64,000 nt of DNA from positions 310,001-374,000 of the forward strand of contig NZ_JAUSVB010000001.1 in the NCBI RefSeq assembly GCF_030814415.1, given 5' to 3'. A program made the translations under genes and the position numbers. The notes under the pieces are model-generated. The model saw only the letters and a program-made list of their open reading frames with translations. It did not search any database and was not told where the DNA came from. Position 1 is the stretch's first letter, and every line of letters starts with the position of its first letter. Shown piece by piece: positions 8,739-16,900 of this stretch. The stretch comes from Cellulomonas humilata (GTDB taxonomy: Bacteria > Actinomycetota > Actinomycetes > Actinomycetales > Cellulomonadaceae).

Positions 8739-9841
8739 CAGACCGCCCCGGCCAGCACGTCCACGACCCGCTCCTGCTGCGCCGCCGTCAGGTGCGGGAA
8801 CATCGGCAGCGACAGGATCCGGCCGGCGGCGGTCTCGGCGACGGGGAACGCCCCCGCGCGCAGCGCGAGGTCGGCGTAGGCGCCCGTGAGGTGCACCGGC
8901 GTCGGGTAGTGGATGCCGGCGCCGATCCCCGCCTCGTTGAGCTCGCGCAGGACGCGGTCGCGCTCGTCGACCTGGACGACGTACAGGTGCCAGACGTCCT
9001 CGTTGCCGGCAGCGCTCACGGGGATGCCGACGCCGTCGATCCCGCTGAGCAGCTCGGCGTACCGGGCCGCGGCTGCGCGACGGGCGTCGTTCCACACGGC
9101 GAGCCGGCGCAGCTTCGCCTCGAGCACGACGGCCTGGACGGTGTCGAGCCGGGAGTTCATGCCGATGGTCTCGTGCTCGTACTTGCGCGCCGAGCCGTGG
9201 GCCGCGATCACGCGCACCGTCCGGGCGACCTCGGCGTCGGACGTCGTCACCGCTCCGGCGTCGCCGGCGGCCCCGAGGTTCTTGCCCGGGTAGAAGCTCG
9301 TGCCCGCGGCCAGCCCGAACGAGCCGGCGGCTCGGCCGTGCCGGAGCGCACCCTGCGACTGGGCGGCGTCCTCGATCATCGGGACACCGGCGTCGGCGGC
9401 GATCTTGCCGATCTCCTCGACGGGGGCGACCTGGCCGAAGAGGTGCACAGGGACGATCGCCTCGGTGCGCGGACCGACGGCCGCGCGGACCGCGGCGGGG
9501 TCGATGAGCAGGTGCACGGGGTCGACGTCGACAGGCACCGGGACGGCGCCGATCCGGGAGGCCGCCTCCGCGGTGGCGATGAAGGTGTTCGCCGGGACGA
9601 TCACCTCGCCGCCCGGACGCACCCCTGCCGCCCGCAGGGCGAGCTCCAGGGCATCGGTGCCGTTGGCGACGCCGACGCAGTAGGTGACCTGCGAGAACGC
9701 TGCGTACGCGGCCTCGAACCGGCCGACAGCCGGACCTCCGACGAACGCCGTGGTCGCGAAGACCTCGTCGAGACCGGCGCGCACCTCCTCGGCGATCTCG
9801 GCCTGCTGGGCCCCCAGGTCCACCAGCGGGATCGTCGTCAT
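8738..9841 (-). CDS. DegT/DnrJ/EryC1/StrS sugar aminotransferase (WlbC/WbpE-like)
   Basis: This 367-residue PLP enzyme begins IPLVDLGAQ, with the substrate/PLP loop NGTDALELAL, VPANTFIATAEA, IEDAAQSQGA and the PLP-lysine motif FYPGKNLGAAGDAGA. The sequence is closest to the 3-amino group-forming branch (WbpE/WlbC, which converts UDP-3-keto-GlcNAcA to the 3-amino sugar). That fits the Gfo/Idh oxidoreductase at 13745 and the WlbB-like acetyltransferase at 18899. ATG at 9841 was chosen because it overlaps the stop of the upstream acyltransferase (ATGA) and places the conserved start correctly; longer in-frame starts have no support. Confidence 0.92.
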   Translation of the reverse strand: MTTIPLVDLGAQQAEIAEEVRAGLDEVFATTAFVGGPAVGRFEAAYAAFSQVTYCVGVANGTDALELALRAAGVRPGGEVIVPANTFIATAEAASRIGAVPVPVDVDPVHLLIDPAAVRAAVGPRTEAIVPVHLFGQVAPVEEIGKIAADAGVPMIEDAAQSQGALRHGRAAGSFGLAAGTSFYPGKNLGAAGDAGAVTTSDAEVARTVRVIAAHGSARKYEHETIGMNSRLDTVQAVVLEAKLRRLAVWNDARRAAAARYAELLSGIDGVGIPVSAAGNEDVWHLYVVQVDERDRVLRELNEAGIGAGIHYPTPVHLTGAYADLALRAGAFPVAETAAGRILSLPMFPHLTAAQQERVVDVLAGAV

Positions 9842-10566
9842 GCCCGTGCTCCTTCGTCGATGCGCTGGGCGAGCTCCGCGGTCGCGGGCCACCCGTCGTT
9901 ACGGTGCCGGGCGAGCCCCGAGGGCACGCCGAGCGGTCGCGCGGGCACCCCCACCCAGGTCTCGCCGTCCGGCTGGTCCACCAGGAGCGCAGCGCCCATG
10001 CCGAGCGTCGCCCCTTCCCCCACGCGCACGTTCTCGCGCGCGGAGGCGTTCATGCCCAGGTAGGCGGCACGGCCGACGACGACGCCGCCGCCGAGTGCCA
10101 CACCCGCGCAGATCGTGCTGAAGTCCTGCAGCACGCAGTCGTGCGTGAGCGTCGCGTTCGGCATCACGACGACGTGCGAGCCGACGGTGACGGCTGTCGT
10201 CAGCGCGACCCCGGACAGCACGATCGACCCGACTCCGACCTCGCACCCCACAGGGACGTCAACGCCCGGGTGCACGACCGTCGCGTACCGGATCGGGAAG
10301 ATGCCCAGCGCGTCGAGGCGGTCCACGATCAGCTCGCGGCTCGCACCCTTGCCTGCGCAGACGAGCAGCTCGGCGTCCGGGTGGTCCGTCACGGCATCCA
10401 GGCCGCCCAGCACCGGGATGCCGTCGAGCGTGGTGCCGTGCCGCGCGACGTCGTCGTCCAGGAAACCGACGACGTCGTGCCCGCCGTGCGCCCGCACGAG
10501 TGCGAGCACCTCGCGGGCCAGGCCGCTCGCGGCGACCAGGATCAGCGGCGTGGCCACGTCACGCAC
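9838..10566 (-). CDS. NeuD/PglD-type sugar acyltransferase
   Basis: The 242-residue protein has an N-terminal Rossmann-like domain (ILVAASGLAREVLALV, VGFLDDD) and a C-terminal left-handed beta-helix of hexapeptide repeats from about residue 100. A catalytic-type His sits in TLTHDCVLQDF. This two-domain layout is that of PglD/NeuD enzymes, which acetylate an amino group on UDP-4-amino sugars or O-acetylate sialic acids. It follows the SDR and aminotransferase genes, so acetylation of a 4-amino sugar is plausible. GTG at 10566 overlaps the upstream stop by 8 bp; GTG at 10557 is an alternative. Confidence 0.85.
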   Translation of the reverse strand: MRDVATPLILVAASGLAREVLALVRAHGGHDVVGFLDDDVARHGTTLDGIPVLGGLDAVTDHPDAELLVCAGKGASRELIVDRLDALGIFPIRYATVVHPGVDVPVGCEVGVGSIVLSGVALTTAVTVGSHVVVMPNATLTHDCVLQDFSTICAGVALGGGVVVGRAAYLGMNASARENVRVGEGATLGMGAALLVDQPDGETWVGVPARPLGVPSGLARHRNDGWPATAELAQRIDEGARA

Positions 10567-11689
10567 CCGCCGAACGCAGCGCGTCGATGACCCGGGACTG
10601 CTCGGACTCCGACATCTGGTGGAACACGGGCAGGATCAGGGTCGAGTCGGTGAGGTGCTCCGTGACCGGCAGCGGCGCGTGGGGCGTGCCCGCGTAGGCG
10701 GGCTGGCGGTGCGTCGCCATGATGCCGCGGCGCGCGGAGATCTCGCCGTCGGCCAGGTGCGCGAGCAGCCCGTCGCGGTCGAGGGGGAACTCCGGCCCGA
10801 CCTCGACCCAGAACGACTGGAAGTTGGACGTGCCCCAGTCCGGGTCCGCCACCGCGCGCAGGCCCGGGAGCTCGGCGATCTGCTTGGCGTAGGTCGCCGC
10901 GATCTGGCGACGCCGGGCGACCACCTCCGGCAGCCGGCCCAGCTGGACGATGCCGACGGCGGCCTGCAGGTCCGTCATCCGGTAGTTGTAGCCGACCTCG
11001 AGGTACTCCTCCGGGGGCGCGAGCACGCTGGCGTGCCGGGCCGCGGCGGACACGCTCATCGCGTGCTCGCGCAGGCGCCGCGCCCGCTCCGCCCACTCGG
11101 CGTGGGGCGTCGTGAGCATGCCGCCCTCGCCCGTGGTGACGATCTTGCGCGGGTGGAACGACCACGCCGCGACGTCCGCGCCGGCACCGACGGGCCGGCC
11201 GCGGTAGGTCGAGCCCGCGCCGCAGGCCGCGTCCTCGATCACGACGATCCCGCGGGGGTCCGTCACGGCCCGGATCGCGTCGAGGTCCACGGGGACACCG
11301 CCCTGGTCCACGACGATGACCGCGCGGGTGGCCTCGGTGAGCACCGCCTCGACCGTCGCCGCGGTGAGGTTGCCGGTCACGGGGTCGACGTCGGCGAACA
11401 CGGGGCGCGCACCCACGTACACGGGCGCGTTCGACGTGGCGATGAACGAGAAGGACGGGACGACGACGTCGTCCCCGGCCCGCACGCCGGCGACGACCAG
11501 CGCCAGGTGCAGCGCCGTCGTGCAGGACGACGCCGCGACGGCGTGCTCGACCTGCATGGCCTCGGCGAACGCGGCCTCGAAGGCGGCGACCCGGGGACCC
11601 TGCGCCACCCAGCCGGACGCGATGACCTCGCTGACCGCGGCGATCTCCTCCGGCCCGAACCACGGTTGCATGACGTTGACACGGCTCAC
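10559..11689 (-). CDS. DegT/DnrJ/EryC1/StrS sugar aminotransferase (second copy)
   Basis: This 376-residue PLP enzyme starts VSRVNVMQPWFGPEEIAAV. Further motifs are ASSCTTALHLAL, VPSFSFIATSNAP, VIEDAACGAGS and the PLP lysine in FHPRKIVTTGEGGML. It differs clearly from the aminotransferase at 8738-9841 and belongs to the group that aminates 4-keto nucleotide sugars or related substrates. The GTG at 11689 overlaps the stop of the epimerase gene (GTGA). Its partner is probably the NeuD-like acyltransferase just downstream. Confidence 0.92.
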   Translation of the reverse strand: MSRVNVMQPWFGPEEIAAVSEVIASGWVAQGPRVAAFEAAFAEAMQVEHAVAASSCTTALHLALVVAGVRAGDDVVVPSFSFIATSNAPVYVGARPVFADVDPVTGNLTAATVEAVLTEATRAVIVVDQGGVPVDLDAIRAVTDPRGIVVIEDAACGAGSTYRGRPVGAGADVAAWSFHPRKIVTTGEGGMLTTPHAEWAERARRLREHAMSVSAAARHASVLAPPEEYLEVGYNYRMTDLQAAVGIVQLGRLPEVVARRRQIAATYAKQIAELPGLRAVADPDWGTSNFQSFWVEVGPEFPLDRDGLLAHLADGEISARRGIMATHRQPAYAGTPHAPLPVTEHLTDSTLILPVFHQMSESEQSRVIDALRSAGA

Positions 11690-12693
11690 TGGCGTGCACC
11701 CGCCGTGCTCAGCGCGCGGCCAGCGGCGATCTCGCTGCGCAGGGGACGCCACCAGGCGACGAGCTCCCGCAGACCCTCCTCGAGGCCGATCTGCGCCTCG
11801 AAGCCCAGGTCGATGCGCGCGGCCGACGTGTCGGCGAGCCTGCGCGTCACGCCGTTGACCGCACGGTCCGGACCGTGCTCGACGGACAGGTCGGAGTCCA
11901 TGGCCCGCAGCAGCGCCTGCGCCAGCCCGAGCAGGCTCGTCTCCGTGCCGCTCGCGATGTTGTAGACGCCGTCCACGACGTCGCTCGTCGCCGCCAGCAG
12001 GTTGGCGCGGGCGATGTCGGTGGTGACGACGAAGTCCATCGTCTGCAGACCGTCGCCGAAGATCAGGGGCGGCTGGCCGTCGGCGATCCGCTCCATCCAG
12101 CGCACGAGGACCTCCGTGTACAGGCCGTGCACGTCCATGCGCGGGCCGTACACGTTGAAGTAGCGCAGCAGCACGTAGTCGAGCCCGTACATCGCCCGGA
12201 AGCTGCGGGCCATGCCCTCGTTGAACGACTTGGCTGCGCCGTAGAACGTGTCGTTGTTGTGGTGGTGGTGCCGCTCCCCCGTCGGGAACTGCTCCGCCAG
12301 CCCGTACACCGACGCGCTGGACGCGGCGATCACCTTGTCGACCTTGTGCTCCGCCGCGGCCTCGAGGACCGTGAACGTGCCGTCCACGAGGACCTCGAGC
12401 GCGAGGCGCGGTTCCTCGGCGCACTGGGTGATCCGGATCGCGGCCTGGTGGAACACCAGATCCTTCCCGCGGGTGACGTCGTGCACCAGGTCGCGGTCGC
12501 GGAGGTCGCCCTCGACGAGCTCAACCCGGCCGGTGGCGAGCGCGTCGGCGAGGTTCTCGCGACGCCCGCGGACCAGGTTGTCCAGGACGACGACGTTGCT
12601 CACGCCTGCGTCGAGGAGCTGGTCGACGATGGTCGAGCCGATGGTGCCGGCCCCGCCGGTGACGAGGACCTGGGCCCCCTGAAGCGTGCTCAT
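11686..12693 (-). CDS. NAD-dependent epimerase/dehydratase (extended SDR)
   Basis: The 335-residue protein has the NAD-binding GGAGTIG loop (residues 13-19), LDNLVRGRREN and the SDR catalytic pair in TFYGAAKSFNEG (Tyr-x3-Lys), with a Ser in SSASVYG. The substrate domain has YFNVYGPRMD, typical of UDP-sugar 4-epimerases/dehydratases. An odd local run HHHHNN precedes the catalytic Tyr. It may epimerise or dehydrate a UDP-HexNAc; the motifs do not settle which. Coupled by 4-bp overlaps to the genes on both sides. Confidence 0.9.
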   Translation of the reverse strand: MSTLQGAQVLVTGGAGTIGSTIVDQLLDAGVSNVVVLDNLVRGRRENLADALATGRVELVEGDLRDRDLVHDVTRGKDLVFHQAAIRITQCAEEPRLALEVLVDGTFTVLEAAAEHKVDKVIAASSASVYGLAEQFPTGERHHHHNNDTFYGAAKSFNEGMARSFRAMYGLDYVLLRYFNVYGPRMDVHGLYTEVLVRWMERIADGQPPLIFGDGLQTMDFVVTTDIARANLLAATSDVVDGVYNIASGTETSLLGLAQALLRAMDSDLSVEHGPDRAVNGVTRRLADTSAARIDLGFEAQIGLEEGLRELVAWWRPLRSEIAAGRALSTAGARQ

Positions 12694-13745
12694 ACGACGG
12701 ACTCCAACGTAGGTGCGGACGAGGCGACGGGGGTCAGACGACCACCGTCGCTCAGGCTGAGAGATGCGGACTCGAGGACGTCGAGCACGCGCAGACCGGC
12801 GTGGCCGTCCGTGCGCGGTGCACGGCGCTCGCGGATGGCGGACGCGAACTCGGCGACCATGACGCCGAGCGCCTCCTTCTCCGGCAGGGCCGGGGCCCAG
12901 GCGTCACCGAGGCGGTAGGAGATGTTGGCGGTCGTCTTGTCCGGCAGCGGCTGCCCGAGCTCGACGCCACGGTCGTAGACGGTCAGTCGCTGCTGCGGCG
13001 ACAGGTCGTCCCAGACGAGCGTGCGCTTGCTGCCCCCGACGACCATCTGCCGGATCTTGGTGGGGCTGAGCCAGTTCACGTGCACGTGGGCGATCGCCCC
13101 GCCCGGCAGCGGCAGCGTCAGATACCCGACGCAGGACTGCCCGGTGCCGAGCGGGTCGGCACCCTGGGCAGCCACGCCCGACGGCACGAGGCCGCCCGGC
13201 AGGATGAAGTCGAGGATCGAGAGGTCGTGCGGGGCGAGGTCCCAGAAGACGTCGACGTCCGGCTGCACGATCCCGAGGTTGATCCGCACCGAGTCGACGA
13301 AGAGGATCTCGCCCAGGTGGCCCTCCGCGATCAGCTCGCGCATCTTCAGCACCGGCGCCGTGTAGCAGAACGTGTGGTCGACCATGAGGACCCGGTCAAG
13401 CTCGGCGGCACGCGCCACCATCGTGCGGGCGCCCGCGCCACGGTCGGCGATCGGCTTCTCGACGACGACGTGCTTGCCGGCCTCGAGCGCCGCGAGCGCG
13501 ATCGGGGCGTGGGTGCGGGCCGGCGTCGCGATCGCGACCGCGTCGACGTCGTCGCGGGCAAGGAGGTCGCTCACCGACGTCATGACGTCCACGGTGGAGC
13601 GCGCGCCGACCACCTTGCGGGCCCGCTCGGCGTCCAGGTCGCACACGGCGACCAGATCCCAGTCCGGGCTGTTCCGGAAGTTGCGGGCGAGGTTGGGTCC
13701 CCAGTAGCCCGCCCCCACCACAGCCGCACGCAGCTGGTCGGTCAT
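12690..13745 (-). CDS. Gfo/Idh/MocA oxidoreductase (WlbA/WbpB-like)
   Basis: The 351-residue protein has an N-terminal NAD(P) Rossmann fold (AVVGAGYWGPNLARNF, residues 9-24), the family motif EKPIA and the substrate-side WDLAPHDLSILDF and NWLSPTKIRQMVVGGSKR. Relatives with these motifs oxidise C3 of UDP-GlcNAc-uronate in the UDP-2,3-diacetamido-sugar route and occur with DegT and hexapeptide acetyltransferase genes, as here. It is the first gene of the minus-strand operon running to 7569. The promoter region upstream (13746-13931) has a 7-7-7 inverted repeat. Confidence 0.88.
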   Translation of the reverse strand: MTDQLRAAVVGAGYWGPNLARNFRNSPDWDLVAVCDLDAERARKVVGARSTVDVMTSVSDLLARDDVDAVAIATPARTHAPIALAALEAGKHVVVEKPIADRGAGARTMVARAAELDRVLMVDHTFCYTAPVLKMRELIAEGHLGEILFVDSVRINLGIVQPDVDVFWDLAPHDLSILDFILPGGLVPSGVAAQGADPLGTGQSCVGYLTLPLPGGAIAHVHVNWLSPTKIRQMVVGGSKRTLVWDDLSPQQRLTVYDRGVELGQPLPDKTTANISYRLGDAWAPALPEKEALGVMVAEFASAIRERRAPRTDGHAGLRVLDVLESASLSLSDGGRLTPVASSAPTLESVV

Positions 13746-13796
13746 GTCATGCCCCTCACGTCTCGGTGGGCTCCAGTGTCACGAACCCGAGGGGGC

Positions 13797-13825
13797 ATGT
13801 CCGTAGATATCGGACATTTTCACCC
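13797..13825 (-). promoter_or_regulatory. Operator-like inverted repeat and TTTTCACCC element before the sugar operon
   Basis: ATGTCCG (13797-13803) and CGGACAT (13811-13817) form a perfect 7-bp inverted repeat with a 7-nt spacer, directly followed by TTTTCACCC (13817-13825). The same TTTTCACCC, again next to a GTCCG, lies before the WbaP gene at 21089-21102. The position is 52 bp upstream of the operon start, so a role in control is inferred. Confidence 0.45.
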
Positions 13826-13873
13826 AGCAACGACGGGGTGAACACCCGAACGGCGGCACCCGGCGCAGAGAGA

Positions 13874-13917
13874 CCCGTGGCCGCCGGGTCGGAGGACGAC
13901 CGCCAGGCGGCCACGGG
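13874..13917 (-). terminator. Hairpin terminator after the giant DUF4082 gene
   Basis: A perfect 12-bp stem (13874-13885 with 13906-13917) and a 20-nt loop lie 15 bases beyond the stop of the 4.7-kb gene and before the promoter of the sugar operon. Confidence 0.65.
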
Positions 13918-13931
13918 CTGGTCCGGAAGAG

Positions 13932-16900
13932 CTAGCCCGCGGGCGCGAACACGAGGTCCACCCCGAAGAACGTGGGCGTCGAGGACGCCGGGAACGTCGT
14001 CCCGTACACGTACGCACCGCCGGTGGCGATCGTGGACAGCGGGCCGACCGTGCGGACCGCGGCGAGCCCGTTCGACGTCACCGCGTAGCGGCCCGTCGTG
14101 GAGTGGTTGGCCGCCGTGTACACCTGTCCCGGCACGAGCACCGCCGGTTCGGCCAGGGGCACCGTCTGCCAACCGGAGGCGGACTCCGCCGTCGAGAGCG
14201 CCTCCGCCACCTTGGTGCCTGATGCGTCCCAGAGGCTGACGGTGTGCGTGCCGGTGTTGGTCGCGCCCTTGTAGAACCGGATGGCCGTGACGGCGCCGGG
14301 CACGCTCGCGGTGAACCGCGTGCCCACCATGACGGGGTCAGGATCGTTCCACGCGGCGACCGTCGGGACCTCGGCATCCGTCCAGAGCGACACCGACGCA
14401 CCGGTCGCGGCCGCGGTCGTGAACGTCCAGGCTCCTCCGAGCAGCGGTGTGCCGGAGAGGCTCGTCGTGACCGAGATCGAGCTGCCCGCCGGAAGGGCGG
14501 AGTCCGGTGTGAACGTCACTCGTCGCGTCGCGGGGTCGTAGGCGCTGGCCCCTGCGATCGACCCGAACGGTCCCAACAGCGCCAAGGACGGTGTGCCCGA
14601 AGCCGGTGCGACCGAGAGTGTCGCTGCCACGGTGGCGGACGTGGAGACGCCCGCCGCGCCTGCCGGGGGCGCCTGCGCCGAGACGGTGGGCAGGTCCGGG
14701 GTCGCCGTCGAGAACACGACGTCGACGAAGTAGTTGGTCTGCTGCCACGTGTCTGTCGGTGCGACGCCGCCGGCGCCGTAGCGGTACCGGCCGTTCCCGA
14801 CGGCCGGCGTCGCCAGCGGTCCCACGGTCCGGTTGACCGTGAAGTCGTTCGACGTCGCCGAGTAGTGCCCCAGGGGGGCGTGGTACGAGATGACGTAGCT
14901 GGTGCCGGGAGCCACCTGGTACGGGCTTGAGAACATCGCTGTCTGCCAGCCCGACGCCGACTCGCCGGTGAATGTCACCGTGCGCAGCAGCTCACCGCTC
15001 GAGCTCCACAGCGATCCCGTGTGTGTCCCCGTGTTGCCCGGACCCTTGTAGAAGCGGACTCCGGTCACGAGGCCCCATGCCGTGGGGCTGAAGGACGCAC
15101 CGAGCTCGACCGCGGACGAGTCGTTCACCGAGGCGCTCGCAGGTGTGAGCCCGCTGAAGAGCGTGCAGGGGCAGTTGTCGGAGCCCGCCGTCGTGAACGA
15201 CCAGACCACCGCCGCCAAGGTGCTGCCGTCGGTCGAGACCAGTCCGCTCGCCGTCGCCGTGTAGGTCGTCGACCGCGCGAGCGCAGCCGCCGGGGTGTAG
15301 ACGAGGGTCCGCCCGTCGGGCGACCGTGTCGCGGTGCCCGCGACGGTCGCGCCGCCTGTCGTGAGGCCCAGCGTGGCGCCGGCAGCGAGCGGGGCGTTGA
15401 ACGTCACCGTGACCGGGGCCGTGGTTGACGCCCCCGGGTCGGCCGGCGCCGGCGACTGCGCGGAGACCGCCAGCGCCGTCGCGTCCTGCGTGAACACGAC
15501 GTCCACCAGGTAGCTGGTCGAGCTGGTCGACCCCGGATAGCCCGTGCTGTACGTGTAGGCGCCGCTCAGCGACTCGGTGCGCAGCGGGGCACGCTGGAGA
15601 CCCGTCCCCGAGAACGCTCCGGCCGTCGAGGAGTACCGGCCGACCGGTGCGCGGTAGGCGACGATGTACTCGGTGTCCTTGGTGATGCGCACCGGCGTCG
15701 CGAACGAGACGGTCTGCCAGCCGGACGTGCTCTCGGTGCCGAACGTCGCCTGCGCGAGCGGCTGGGTGCCGCCGACGGCCCAGAGCTGCCCCACGTGGGT
15801 GCCGGTGTTGTTCGGCCCCTTGTAGAAGCGGACGCCCGTGACGGTTCCGTCGACGCTGCTGGCGAACCGGGTCCCGAGGGTCACGGCGTCCGTGTCCGGG
15901 TCCTGGAGCGTGGCGGGCACGGCGGAGTCGTCGTAGAAGCTGACCGTGCGGGCGCCCGGCACCTGTGGGGGCGCGGCCGTGGTGAACGACCACGTCGCCG
16001 GGCCGGAGATGCCGGACCCGTTGGCCGACGCGCTGATCGACGCCGTGTACGCGGTCGACGGGGTGAGCGCGGCCGACGCGGTGAACGTGGCCCGCTGGGT
16101 GGTCGCGTCGTAGCTCGTCGTGCCAGCCACTGCCGCCCCGCCCTGTGTCGTGAGCGTCATCGCGACCGAGCCGGCGGTGACCGCCTTGGACAGCACCACG
16201 CTGACCGGTGAGCCGACGGGCACGCTGGTGGAGCCGCCGATGGGCGACTGGCCGCTGATCGTCAGGGGTGTGGTGTCGACGGACGAGAAGACGACATCGA
16301 CGTAGTACTGAGTCGAGCGGAAGCTCTCCGCCGGGAACGTGCCGGGTGCGCCGAACGTGCCCGCCCCCGAGGCGCCGAAACCGCCCGCGACCTGGAGCGG
16401 CGGCGCGGACACGCCCCTGTACCAGAACGCGTCGTCCTGGAGGGCGTAGTTCCCTGCGGGAGCCGTGTACGACACGACGTACGTCGTCCCGGCCGTGACC
16501 TGGACCGCCGGCGACAACGTCGCGGTCTGCCAGCCGGCCGCCGACTCGTTCTGGAAGGTCGCGGTCGACAGGCGCGCGCCGGTGGAGCTCCACAGCGAGC
16601 CGACGTGCGTCCCGGTGTTCCCGGAGCCCTTGTAGAAGCGCACCCCGGTGACGAACCCGTCGCTGGTCGAGGAGAACTTCAGGCCCAGCTCGACCGCGCC
16701 AGGGTCGTTCGCGGCGGGGATCTTCGGGACCGTCGACCCGTAGATCGAGCACGGGCACGCCACGGTGAACGACCTGGTGGCGATCGCGCCGATGTTGGCG
16801 CTGTCGTCGACGGCGCGGACCCGCACCGGCGCCGACCCGAGCCCGGACTGCACGTAGGTGTAGCTCCACGCGGTCGTGCCCACCGCCGGGTGCCACGACG

